This document shows positions 24,012 to 31,934 of a stretch of DNA of 64,000 bases, one piece after another. The notes under the pieces were generated by a model. The model was not told the origin of the DNA. It did not search any database and saw nothing but the letters and a program-made list of their open reading frames with translations. The stretch comes from Candidatus Margulisiibacteriota bacterium. Its GTDB lineage: Bacteria > Margulisbacteria > WOR-1 > JAHJIW01. The translations under genes were made by a program, and so were the position numbers. The DNA is taken from the NCBI GenBank assembly GCA_018823125.1, contig JAHJIW010000003.1:62001-126000 (forward strand). The letters are read 5' to 3'. Within the stretch, counting starts at the first letter, position 1. Every line of letters starts with the position of its first letter.

Positions 24012-25973
24012 TCATTCGTAGCGGAGAGCTTCGATCGGCAAGAGTTTTGCCGCACGCCAGGCAGGCCAGAGACCAAAAACTAATCCCACCATGACCGAAA
24101 AAGTAAAAGCCAGGACAATGGAACCAAAAGAAACAACCGTCGCCCAACCCGCAAACATAGACATGGCAATTGCAATCAGGGATCCCAGCATAATGCCAAA
24201 AACCCCTCCCAAAACACAAATCAAAACCGTCTCAATTAAAAACTGCACCATAATATCGCTGCGTTTCGCCCCCAGAGCTTTGCGTAATCCAATTTCATGC
24301 GTGCGCTCCATCACCATAACCAGCATAATATTCATGATGCCGATCCCTCCCACCAATAAACTGACCGCCGCAATGGCACCCAGTAAAAGTGACAGTGCCT
24401 GCATCATCTCCCCCGCCGCTTCCTGTATTTCAGCTAAGTTTCTGACGTCAATACTTTCCTGCTGGTTTGCAGATAAACGATGGAGCTGGGAAATAGTTTC
24501 AACAATTTCTTCCTGCACCAACGGCATCGAAGCGGTATCCTTGACCTGAATATCAAAGTAACTAATGTAATCTAACCCTAGTAACCGATACATGGCGGTA
24601 GTTACCGGCATGATAATCTGATCGTCAAAGTTACTCCAACCGGTGACCCCTTTTTCCGGAAAGACCCCGATTACTTTAAAGCTGACCCGGTTAACCCGCA
24701 CGAATTTTCCCACCGGATTTTGTTCCCCGAAAAGTTCATCCGCTACTTCTTTTCCCAGCACTACCACCTTGGCCCGGGTATTTACTTCAGATTCGGTAAA
24801 AAATCGTCCTTGATCCGGAACCGCGTCTCTGACGTGCTGATAGTTAGCGCCAACGCCTAAAACCGAGGTGTTCCAGTTTTCACTCTGGTAAACAACCTGG
24901 GCTCTTCCTCCTACATAAGGCACCACGTATTCAACCGATCCAATTTTTTCGATGGCTTTCATATCCGCAAAATTAAAGCGGGTAACTGCACTCGCCCCTA
25001 AAGCAATTCCTCCATGGCTGCGGGAAGTTCTAACCATGAGCAAGTTAGTGCCCAGCGCGGATAGTCTTTCTTCAACCTGCATTTTGGCTCCGGTGCCCAT
25101 CGCCAGCATCGCGATAACCGCCGCCACCCCGATTAATACTCCCAGGGTTGAAAGAAATGAGCGCAGTTTATTATGAAAAAGCGAAAGAATCGCTTCGTGG
25201 CAATAATTACCAATGCGTGCCAGCGTAAAAAGTTTTTCGTGCTGTTTTTTCTCCAATGAAACCAAGGGCAGGTCAAATTTTTGAGGTTTTTCTTTATTAT
25301 GATCCGATTCAATTCGGCCGTCGCGCAAAGTGATAACCCGCCGGGCACATTCGGTAAGCTCATGCTCGTGGGTAACCATGATAATTGTTTTACCCTGGCG
25401 GTTTAGTTCGGTCAGCAAAGTAATAATTTCGGCGGTAGATTTAGAGTCTAAATTACCGGTAGGTTCGTCGGCTAAAACTACTAAAGGTTGATTGGCCACC
25501 GCACGCGCGACCGCCACGCGCTGCTGTTCTCCGCCGGAGAGCTGATTGGGACGATGATGCAGCCTGGCTCCCAGCCCGACCTGCTTGATAACGTTAACCA
25601 CCCGTTCCCGGTCATGGGAGGAAGTCTGGTTAGCATAAATAAAAGGCAGCATGGCATTTTCGGTAACGTTCAAACGCGGCAGCAGGTTGAACATTTGAAA
25701 AACAAATCCAAAAAATTTATTTCTAAGGTGAGTGATGCTGTTTTCGGGAAAATTAGTGATGTCTTTATCCAGCAGTTTATACTGACCCGTATCCAGCTTA
25801 TCTAACAGACCCAAAATTGCCAGCAGGGTAGACTTTCCCGAACCGGAAGGCCCCATGATCGCCACAAATTCTCCAGGCTCAATTGATAATGAAACATTAT
25901 TTAACGCGTGGACCGGAACATTACTGTCCGGATTATAGGTTTTGGATATGCCTGTGAGTTCAATTAATGCCAT
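24012..25973 (-). CDS. macB: MacB-type ABC exporter (ATPase fused to FtsX-like permease)
   Basis: 653 residues. The N-terminal nucleotide-binding domain has Walker A GPSGSGKST near 40-48, signature LSGGEQQRVAVARA and Walker B VVLADEPTGNLD. Then one membrane helix (about 270), a large periplasmic MacB_PCD domain, and three more helices with MNIMLVMVMERTHEIGLRKALGAKRSDI, the FtsX-family hallmark. MacB works as a mechanotransmission pump: it drives substrates from the periplasm through MacA and TolC, and handles peptides, lipopeptides, toxins and macrolides. Its ATG overlaps the macA stop by one base (TAATG). Third gene of the tolC-macA-macB operon. Confidence 0.93.
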   Translation of the reverse strand: MALIELTGISKTYNPDSNVPVHALNNVSLSIEPGEFVAIMGPSGSGKSTLLAILGLLDKLDTGQYKLLDKDITNFPENSITHLRNKFFGFVFQMFNLLPRLNVTENAMLPFIYANQTSSHDRERVVNVIKQVGLGARLHHRPNQLSGGEQQRVAVARAVANQPLVVLADEPTGNLDSKSTAEIITLLTELNRQGKTIIMVTHEHELTECARRVITLRDGRIESDHNKEKPQKFDLPLVSLEKKQHEKLFTLARIGNYCHEAILSLFHNKLRSFLSTLGVLIGVAAVIAMLAMGTGAKMQVEERLSALGTNLLMVRTSRSHGGIALGASAVTRFNFADMKAIEKIGSVEYVVPYVGGRAQVVYQSENWNTSVLGVGANYQHVRDAVPDQGRFFTESEVNTRAKVVVLGKEVADELFGEQNPVGKFVRVNRVSFKVIGVFPEKGVTGWSNFDDQIIMPVTTAMYRLLGLDYISYFDIQVKDTASMPLVQEEIVETISQLHRLSANQQESIDVRNLAEIQEAAGEMMQALSLLLGAIAAVSLLVGGIGIMNIMLVMVMERTHEIGLRKALGAKRSDIMVQFLIETVLICVLGGVFGIMLGSLIAIAMSMFAGWATVVSFGSIVLAFTFSVMVGLVFGLWPAWRAAKLLPIEALRYE

Positions 25974-26914
25974 TATTTTTTATTTTTGCTAAAAGGATTA
26001 ACCGGCCCTCTCCAGCCTCTCCCGCCAAAAGCATCTTCGATCATTTTTTTAGTAGGAATAACCACTTTGGTGCCTGCGGAGACCCCGGAAATAACTTCAA
26101 TTTGATCCGAACCTTCCAGCCCGGCCTTAACTTTTACGGTTTTCGGTTCGTCCTCATCTTCGCTTTCTAAAAATACATAAGAGGCCCCGTTTTTCACCAC
26201 CACTGCCCGGGCAGGAAGCATTAACACATCTTTTCTTTCGTCCAATAAAAAGTCTACAATGGCACTCATCCCCGAGCGGAAAAATGAAGGAACTGTTTTC
26301 GGCACTACATCTACTTCATAAATTGTAACGTTATTGATCACATCGGATTCGTACGCGATATGCTCCACCACCCCGTCAATCGGCTGTCCCGGAAAGGCAT
26401 CCAGTGCGATCACAACTTTTTGCTGGAGTTTAATCTGCCCGATATCCGTTTCGTCGACTTGCGCTTTAACAATTAGTTTATCGGCCATCACTAATACCGC
26501 TTCGCTGCCGGTAACTGATTGTCCCGGCTCAACATCTCTTTGAATAATAAAACCGTTTAACGGAGCCATGATCGGGGAGGGCCGATAAACTTCTTCCCAG
26601 TGTTTTAGCTCCTCTTCCCCCTTAGAACGCGCCGCATCTAAAAGCGCCGCTCTTTCGCTTGAACTCATCCAGGCCAGGATTTGCCCTTTGCGAACCCACT
26701 GCCCTTCCCCGACTAATACACTTTCAATCCGACCGGCAATGGGTGGTTTTATTTCCAAACGGTTACGCGGCATTACAATCCCGGTAGAAGCAATGACCGC
26801 CATGATATTTCCTTTTTTTACCACCGTGGTTTCCGGCGGCGTCCCGTCCTCTCCCCCGCAAGAAACTAAAAATAAAAGCGTAACCATTAATAACATTGCT
26901 TTAATAATTTTCAT
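25973..26914 (-). CDS. macA: MacA-type periplasmic adaptor (HlyD/RND family lipoprotein)
   Basis: 313 residues. The N-terminus is a lipoprotein signal (lipobox LVSC-G, Cys at about residue 19). A biotinyl-lipoyl half (ASTGIVMPRNRLEIKPPIAG and later IMAPLNGFIIQRDVEPGQ) flanks a very short helical hairpin. Beta-barrel and membrane-proximal domains follow (VVIALDAFPGQPIDGVVEHI, VLMLPARAVVVKNGASYVF). The hairpin is shorter than in E. coli MacA, so contact with the TolC partner may differ. Overlaps tolC by 4 bases and macB by 1. Confidence 0.9.
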   Translation of the reverse strand: MKIIKAMLLMVTLLFLVSCGGEDGTPPETTVVKKGNIMAVIASTGIVMPRNRLEIKPPIAGRIESVLVGEGQWVRKGQILAWMSSSERAALLDAARSKGEEELKHWEEVYRPSPIMAPLNGFIIQRDVEPGQSVTGSEAVLVMADKLIVKAQVDETDIGQIKLQQKVVIALDAFPGQPIDGVVEHIAYESDVINNVTIYEVDVVPKTVPSFFRSGMSAIVDFLLDERKDVLMLPARAVVVKNGASYVFLESEDEDEPKTVKVKAGLEGSDQIEVISGVSAGTKVVIPTKKMIEDAFGGRGWRGPVNPFSKNKK

Positions 26915-28167
26915 TTAATCAAACCTCCGTAAGAATTATGCCAGGCGGCTTCGGACTGCAGTGCCGCTTTTTGATAGATCAGCACGTATCGTTCGGCAGC
27001 AATGTAAGCATTTTCAATCTGGTCCCATTCATAATATGAAGTAAGTCCGTTTAAATATTTTGCCCGGCTGATTTCAGCCCGGGTTTTGGTAGCTTCCAGA
27101 TAAGTTTGCTTGACCTGATAAGATTCGATCGCATCTTTAAAATTTATGTCGGCCTGCTCAATCGCATAGCTTAAATCTTTTTTGTTTTTTACAAAATCTT
27201 CACGGGCCTTATCAAGCTGGGCCCCGTAGATGGCGCGATCAGCAAGATTAGATCCTCCCGGAAAGAAAGAATACGAAACATTTAAACTCCAGCTGTTAGA
27301 GGCGGAATCCGGCGGCCAAACCGAATCGCCGTTGGAATAATTTCCGGATAAAGACACGGACGGCAGGAATCCGCCGATGGTTGACTTTTGGGCAATTTCG
27401 GCCGCTTCGAGCTGATATCTTGCCATATTATATGCAGGGGAGCCTTCTGTTAATGCGGCAAAATCCGGCACGGCAGATAGATACGCAGCGGAAAGAGCAT
27501 CGACTCCGCTCACGTCAACATTTAATAATTGAGAAAGTTTAAGCTGTGCCAACTTAAGTTCGCGCAGGGCTGCCGCTAATTCATACTCGGACTCCGCTTG
27601 ATCCGCTTTGGTTAAAAGCAGACTGCCTTTATCTTCTTTCCCCGATTCGTAACGCAGTTGAATCAGGCGGGTGTTTTCTTTACGGCGCGCCACAATACTT
27701 TTTTGCTGCTCCACATTTTTTTGCGCCACAAAAAGATCGATATAAGCTAAACGCACGCTGTAATAAACATCCGAAACGGTTTTGTCCAGATTAAATTTGT
27801 AATACTGATAATTAGCATAAGCGGTTTGCAGATCATACAGGCTGTCGAGCCCCCTGAAAAGATATTGGGTGGCAGTTAAGCTATACGAATAGCTTTTAGT
27901 TACATCCGGAGCCGGGGGATCTACAGACTCGCCCATGGACATCCCCGCCGACAGTTGCGGCAGAAAACTGCTAAACGCCCGGTTATACGACCAACGGTAA
28001 GCTTCGAGCTGATACTTGGCGCTTTTTAGTTCGTTGTTCTGTGTATCTGCCAGCGCAGCCGCTTCTTCCCAACTTAAAGCTGCACCGGATGAAACAAAAA
28101 CCACCAAAGCAAACAAAACCACCAACCATACAATTATTTTTTTATCAAAGCTGTGGACTAGTTTCAT
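26911..28167 (-). CDS. tolC: TolC-family outer-membrane efflux channel
   Basis: 418 residues with a signal peptide (ending SSGAA-LSWEEAAALA). Two OEP repeats of about 190 residues, each with long coiled-coil segments (YWEQ-rich helices such as NVEQQKSIVARRKENTRLIQ and TYLEATKTRAEISRAKYLNG) and strand pairs for the barrel (LPQLSAGMSMGES, LPSVSLSGNYSNGD). It supplies the outer-membrane exit duct for the MacAB pump encoded directly downstream. First gene of the operon, divergent from the small cationic peptide gene at 28355. Confidence 0.9.
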   Translation of the reverse strand: MKLVHSFDKKIIVWLVVLFALVVFVSSGAALSWEEAAALADTQNNELKSAKYQLEAYRWSYNRAFSSFLPQLSAGMSMGESVDPPAPDVTKSYSYSLTATQYLFRGLDSLYDLQTAYANYQYYKFNLDKTVSDVYYSVRLAYIDLFVAQKNVEQQKSIVARRKENTRLIQLRYESGKEDKGSLLLTKADQAESEYELAAALRELKLAQLKLSQLLNVDVSGVDALSAAYLSAVPDFAALTEGSPAYNMARYQLEAAEIAQKSTIGGFLPSVSLSGNYSNGDSVWPPDSASNSWSLNVSYSFFPGGSNLADRAIYGAQLDKAREDFVKNKKDLSYAIEQADINFKDAIESYQVKQTYLEATKTRAEISRAKYLNGLTSYYEWDQIENAYIAAERYVLIYQKAALQSEAAWHNSYGGLIK

Positions 28168-28298
28168 TTTTGGGCGCTTCCCTTCACAAATATTTTAGCA
28201 TTTAAACGTACTGGCCATTATAGCTTTTTATAATATAAGGGTAAACCATCACTTTCCTGATATTTGACACTTGTTTAAAATAAAAAGTTCCAATTTTA

Positions 28299-28327
28299 TT
28301 GACACTTTTTTTCCGGAGTTTTATAAT
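28299..28327 (+). promoter_or_regulatory. Consensus sigma-70 promoter of the cationic peptide gene
   Basis: TTGACA at 28299-28304, 17-base spacer, TATAAT at 28322-28327: both hexamers are a perfect match at ideal spacing, one of only two such promoters I find in the window. The leader of about 20 bases contains AGGAGGTG. Strong expression is expected. Confidence 0.85.
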
Positions 28328-28354
28328 TAATTTTGTGTAAAGGAGGTGAAATAT

Positions 28355-28648
28355 ATGCGCGCCAAAAAACTCCTCGTCATTCTCTCTATCGCTCTAATCT
28401 CAATGTTCGGATTCCAAACTGCAGCTCAAGCCGGCCCAGTTACCTATGTAGGGCAAAAGGCATTTGCGAAGCTGCTTACAACTGTTGTAAAAAACAAAAA
28501 AGTAAAAAAATACCTCATTAAAAAATTGGGAATAAAAACGCCGATAAAATGGTTGAGTAAAAGATTCAATAATTATTTAAACGGATGTCCAAATCCCGGT
28601 CCATGGTGGTTTTTGCCATGGTGGGCACAAGGCTGTCCGGTAAGTTAA
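28355..28648 (+). CDS. Small secreted, highly cationic Trp-rich peptide
   Basis: 97 residues from the ATG at 28355 (an in-frame GTG at 28346 overlaps the AGGAGG site and is rejected). A Sec signal peptide ends at AAQA. The mature chain of about 70 residues has no Asp or Glu and about 16 Lys/Arg, in amphipathic stretches such as FAKLLTTVVKNKKVKKYLIK. It ends in a Cys-bounded loop CPNPGPWWFLPWWAQGC that could close by a disulfide. Composition resembles antimicrobial or membrane-active peptides; this is inference, and no homologue is recognised. It is divergent from tolC-macA-macB, a pump type known to export peptides from the periplasm. No obvious immunity gene is adjacent. Confidence 0.7.
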   Translation: MRAKKLLVILSIALISMFGFQTAAQAGPVTYVGQKAFAKLLTTVVKNKKVKKYLIKKLGIKTPIKWLSKRFNNYLNGCPNPGPWWFLPWWAQGCPVS

Positions 28649-28691
28649 ATGCTGGATCCCGGTGCGTAAAATAAATTGAATATTAGCAGAA

Positions 28692-28733
28692 GAGGGTAAA
28701 TAAGCTTAATCGTTTGTTTACCCTCATTTTTTT
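28692..28733 (+). terminator. Intrinsic terminator after the cationic peptide gene
   Basis: A perfect 9-bp stem GAGGGTAAA/TTTACCCTC (28692-28700 with 28717-28725) with a 16-base loop, followed by A and seven T. Strong rho-independent terminator on the plus strand, insulating the peptide gene from the cyclophilin gene. Confidence 0.85.
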
Positions 28734-28741
28734 GCTATAAT
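28714..28741 (+). promoter_or_regulatory. Promoter of the cyclophilin gene
   Basis: TTGTTT at 28714-28719, 16-base spacer, TATAAT at 28736-28741, only 9 bases before the ATG at 28751. The -35 region lies inside the 3' arm of the preceding terminator hairpin. No ribosome binding site; a leaderless message is likely. Confidence 0.5.
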
Positions 28742-28750
28742 TTACTTATC

Positions 28751-29365
28751 ATGATAAAAAGAATCGTTTTAATAATTTTAGTATGCCTGCTGCTGGCCAG
28801 CCTGGCATACGCGATGGGAGAAAAACCAAAAATGACCGAAACCTTACCTGATAAATTATATGCCGTACTCGAAACTTCAAAAGGAACCATCGTCTGTGAA
28901 CTGTATCCACAACAAGCTCCCCTTACCGTAGCCAACTTTGTAGGCTTATCCAAAGGAAAAATTGAATGGACCGATCCCAAAACTAACCAAAAAGTAAAAC
29001 GCCCGCTTTATGACGGCACCGTCTTTCACCGCGTTATTCCAAAATTTATGATCCAGGGCGGAGATCCGCTGGGCTTAGGCATCGGCGGTCCGGGCTATAA
29101 ATTTCAGGATGAGTGTACTGAAGAATTGGTTTTTGATAAACCCGGCAAACTAGCCATGGCTAATTCCGGCCCTAATACCAACGGCTCCCAATTTTTTATT
29201 ACGGTTGCGGCTACCCCGTGGCTCAGCGGCCGCCATACCATTTTCGGAACGGTAATCGAAGGACAGGACGTAGTGGATGCCATCTCTAATGTAGAAAGAG
29301 ACGGGCGCGACAAGCCAGTTGAACCCGTAGTGTTAAAGAAAGTCACCATTAAAGAAAGCCTCTAG
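28751..29365 (+). CDS. Secreted cyclophilin-type peptidyl-prolyl isomerase
   Basis: 204 residues. A signal peptide (MIKRIVLIILVCLLLASLAY) precedes a full cyclophilin domain: GTIVCELYPQQAPLTVANFV, YDGTVFHRVIPKFMIQGGDP (with the catalytic Arg), NSGPNTNGSQFFIT and HTIFGTVIEGQDVVD. It catalyses cis-trans isomerisation of prolyl bonds in exported proteins. Transcribed alone; the downstream hairpin at 29382-29409 terminates both this gene and the convergent RRM gene. Confidence 0.93.
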   Translation: MIKRIVLIILVCLLLASLAYAMGEKPKMTETLPDKLYAVLETSKGTIVCELYPQQAPLTVANFVGLSKGKIEWTDPKTNQKVKRPLYDGTVFHRVIPKFMIQGGDPLGLGIGGPGYKFQDECTEELVFDKPGKLAMANSGPNTNGSQFFITVAATPWLSGRHTIFGTVIEGQDVVDAISNVERDGRDKPVEPVVLKKVTIKESL

Positions 29366-29376
29366 TCAAACTCCAC

Positions 29377-29413
29377 AAAAAAAAGACGCCCGATAAATCA
29401 GGCGTCTTTAATT
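29377..29413. terminator. Bidirectional intrinsic terminator
   Basis: A 9-bp stem AAAGACGCC/GGCGTCTTT (29382-29390 and 29401-29409) with a 10-base loop, flanked by a run of A on the left (T on the minus strand) and TTTAATTT on the right. Serves the cyclophilin gene (plus) and the RRM gene (minus). Confidence 0.85.
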
Positions 29414-29431
29414 TAAACTAGTTTAAAACGC

Positions 29432-29698
29432 TTAGCCGCGCGATTCGCGACGATCAGCACGAGGCTTAGCTTCGTTAACCGAAACATCTCGCCCGTCCCA
29501 ATTAACGCCATTCATGCCAGCAATGGCTTTTTCTGCGTCTGCGTCTTCCATATCTACAAAACCAAATCCACGGGATTTCCCCGAAAATTTGTCTTTTATA
29601 ATCCTGGCCGAAATCACGTTACCGAACTCAGCAAATTTAGCTTTGAGAGTTTCGTCAGTGACTGACCAAGAAAGATTACCTACAAAAAGACTTTTCAT
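29432..29698 (-). CDS. Small RRM-type RNA-binding protein
   Basis: 88 residues, a single RNA-recognition motif. RNP2 is LFVGNL (residues 4-9), RNP1 is KSRGFGFVDM with the aromatic residues that stack on RNA bases. A short basic tail (KPRADRRESRG) follows. Proteins of this size in bacteria (Rbp family) bind single-stranded RNA and are often cold-induced. The ATG has AAGGAG 12 bases upstream. The probable promoter at 29852-29880 gives a 5' leader of about 150 bases, unusually long for this genome and a possible site of temperature or self-regulation. Confidence 0.93.
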   Translation of the reverse strand: MKSLFVGNLSWSVTDETLKAKFAEFGNVISARIIKDKFSGKSRGFGFVDMEDADAEKAIAGMNGVNWDGRDVSVNEAKPRADRRESRG

Positions 29699-29851
29699 GG
29701 ATAAAATATACTCCTTAAGAATTTTTCTGCGATTAATGTGGTTGTGGGCCCAAAAAAAGAGGGATCACCAGAGACGAAAGATGCAGATTCTTTTGTACTC
29801 AACTTAACTATCGTAACACCTACCATTAACTTCGACCTTTAAACTAAGGCT

Positions 29852-29880
29852 ATCATGCCATATTAAATAAAATTAGTCAA
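29852..29880 (-). promoter_or_regulatory. Probable promoter of the RRM gene, followed by a long leader
   Basis: Minus strand TTGACT (29880-29875), 17-base spacer, CATGAT (29857-29852). It lies directly after the stop of the preceding operon (29883). The transcript would carry about 150 bases of leader (29845-29699), which I cannot match to a known riboswitch or cold-shock element. Confidence 0.5.
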
Positions 29881-29882
29881 GA

Positions 29883-30629
29883 CTATGTAGCCCTAACTAT
29901 TCTTATCACTTCACGCAAAACCTTGGTGATTTTATTTCTATTCTTTTCAATGGTTTTAGTCATCTCTTCAACCGAAAGTCTACCTTTCTCTAAACCGGCA
30001 GCCATATTAGTAGCCATACAAAGGCTAGCGTAAGGCATACCCACCTCCGCCGCCAATACCACCTCAGGAACCGCCGACATGCCAACCACATCCGCCCCCA
30101 GCTTCTTATACATTTGGATTTCGGACTTGGTTTCAAAACGAGGGCCTTCGGTGCATACATAAACTAAATCTTTTTTTAGGCTGACCCCTGCATTTTTAGC
30201 CGCTTGAATTATAAGTTTGTTGACTGCCGGGCTATACGGCTCGCTCATGTCTATATGGACCGGCTGACCTTTATCGTAATAGGTACTGGCGCGACTTTTA
30301 GTTGCATCAATAAAATCTGAAACGATACCAAGGCTTCCCGGCCGCAAGCCGTTATTCATCGATCCCACGGCATTAATTGCAATGATCATATCAACTTCAA
30401 GTTTGCGCAGCGCCGCGATATTAGCCCGATAATTTATTTTATGCGGAGCAATGCTTAACGAAAAATCATGTCTGGGTAAAAAAACCACCGGCACCGCATC
30501 CACAAACCCTTGTTTGAGTTTAGTAAATCCATGCGGAGTAAAAACGCGGTTAACTTTTTCGTTTATCAAAAAAGGTAAGTCACCGTAACCGCTGGAGCCG
30601 ATGATGCCAATTTTACTTTTTCTTTTCAT
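29883..30629 (-). CDS. MTAP-family purine nucleoside phosphorylase, probably S-methyl-5'-thioinosine phosphorylase
   Basis: 248 residues of the trimeric PNP/MTAP fold. Motifs: GIIGSSGYGD phosphate loop, FLPRHDFS, HKINYRANI, CTEGPRFETKSEI and GMSAVPEVVLAAEVG. The base-recognition segment reads MATNMAAG: where adenine-specific MTAP has Asp (MATD), this protein has Asn, the residue used by 6-oxopurine enzymes. Together with the methylthioadenosine deaminase encoded immediately upstream (17-base overlap), this points to cleavage of methylthioinosine to hypoxanthine and methylthioribose-1-phosphate. AAGGAGG lies 7 bases before the ATG. Specificity is inferred. Confidence 0.85.
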   Translation of the reverse strand: MKRKSKIGIIGSSGYGDLPFLINEKVNRVFTPHGFTKLKQGFVDAVPVVFLPRHDFSLSIAPHKINYRANIAALRKLEVDMIIAINAVGSMNNGLRPGSLGIVSDFIDATKSRASTYYDKGQPVHIDMSEPYSPAVNKLIIQAAKNAGVSLKKDLVYVCTEGPRFETKSEIQMYKKLGADVVGMSAVPEVVLAAEVGMPYASLCMATNMAAGLEKGRLSVEEMTKTIEKNRNKITKVLREVIRIVRAT

Positions 30630-31929
30630 CTTTAATCCTCCTTGAAAACGCCCGGGCCTTATCGATTACGGTTTGCTCTGCAATATTTTTCATAATTCTG
30701 TTTTCCATCACAATTTTACCATTGATGATCACCGTATCCACTTCGGAACCATTGGCCGCATAGACTAAATGCGAAACCACATCGTAAACCGGGGTCAGAT
30801 GCGGTTGGTTAAAGTTTAAAATTGCAATATCAGCCAGTTTGCCAACCTCAATTGATCCAATTTTATCTGCGGCTTTAAGGGCGCGGGCGCCATTGATGGT
30901 CGCCATCTTCAAAACCGCTTCCGCGCTCATCACCGTCGGATCCATAGTTCTAACTTTGTTAAGTTTAGCGGCGGTTCCCATTTCTCCAATCATATTTAAA
31001 TCGTTATTGGAAGCGGTGCCATCGGTGCCTAATGCCACATTTACGCCGGCAGCGATCATTTCGGGAACCGGAGCAATCCCGGAGGCAAGCTTCATGTTGC
31101 TTTCGGGACAATGCACAGCGGTAACGCCGTTTTTTGCTAAAAGCTTAATGTCTTTTTCATCCAGCCACACGCAATGCGCACAAATTGTGCTGCCACCTAA
31201 ATATCCGATCGATTCTAAATACTCGACCGGGGACTTGCCTTCCTTATTCTTAAAATCTTCTACCTCTCCCTGGGTTTCAGATAAATGAATATCTAAAATA
31301 AGATTATTTTTCTCGGCAAATTTTATCACGTTTTGCAAAACTTCCTTTGAACAAGTATAAGGAGTATGGGCAGAAGCAATAAATGAAATTAATGGGTCGC
31401 CTTTCCATTGTCTTATAAGCTTTTCAACATACTTTTGGGTTTCGCCTGCACTGGCACAATTTGGAGTTGGCAAATCAATGATCCCTTCCCCCAAAAATGC
31501 CCGCATGCCAACTTTTTTACAAACTTTAGCTACCACTCCTTCGTAATAATACATATCTAAAAAGGTGGTGGTGCCGGATTTAATCATTTCTACCAGCGCC
31601 AGCGAGGTTCCAACTTCCACAAACTCTTCACTGCCAAATTTTTTCTCGATCGGGAAGATATGTTCGTTTAACCACACGTCCAACGGCATATCATCTTCTA
31701 AGCCGCGGAGCAATGTCATTGCAGCATGGCAATGACAGTTAATTAACCCGGGAATTACCACCTGGTTTTTAGCATCGATAACTTTTGGAGAAGAATAAGA
31801 AGTATCAGCCGTAATTTCAATGATTTTAGAATCTTTAATTACTACATCGGTGTTTTCCAGAATTCTAAAATCGTTATCAACCGTGACCACGGTTCCGTTT
31901 TTAATAATAATATCAGCTTTTTGCGGCAT
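30613..31929 (-). CDS. mtaD: 5'-methylthioadenosine/S-adenosylhomocysteine deaminase
   Basis: 438 residues, amidohydrolase superfamily. Metal and substrate motifs: PGLINCHCHAAMTLLRG (HxH), HLSETQGEVE, CAHCVWLDEKDI (His) and ALGTDGTASNNDLNM (Asp). The family deaminates MTA and SAH to the inosine forms; the LEDDMPLDVWL block after the HxH is typical of MtaD/DadD. Encoded in the sulfur operon between the DHS-like gene and the phosphorylase, so it feeds the latter. No membrane segment; cytosolic. Confidence 0.93.
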   Translation of the reverse strand: MPQKADIIIKNGTVVTVDNDFRILENTDVVIKDSKIIEITADTSYSSPKVIDAKNQVVIPGLINCHCHAAMTLLRGLEDDMPLDVWLNEHIFPIEKKFGSEEFVEVGTSLALVEMIKSGTTTFLDMYYYEGVVAKVCKKVGMRAFLGEGIIDLPTPNCASAGETQKYVEKLIRQWKGDPLISFIASAHTPYTCSKEVLQNVIKFAEKNNLILDIHLSETQGEVEDFKNKEGKSPVEYLESIGYLGGSTICAHCVWLDEKDIKLLAKNGVTAVHCPESNMKLASGIAPVPEMIAAGVNVALGTDGTASNNDLNMIGEMGTAAKLNKVRTMDPTVMSAEAVLKMATINGARALKAADKIGSIEVGKLADIAILNFNQPHLTPVYDVVSHLVYAANGSEVDTVIINGKIVMENRIMKNIAEQTVIDKARAFSRRIKDEKKK

Positions 31930-31934
31930 ATTTG

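Noticed and set aside
24091..24549. 152-residue plus-strand frame within macB
   Set aside because: Antisense shadow of a well-conserved membrane domain; no ribosome site, and the composition mirrors macB codons.
28333..28521. 62-residue frame overlapping the cationic peptide gene
   Set aside because: Out of frame with the AGGAGG-supported ATG at 28355, which encodes a proper signal peptide.
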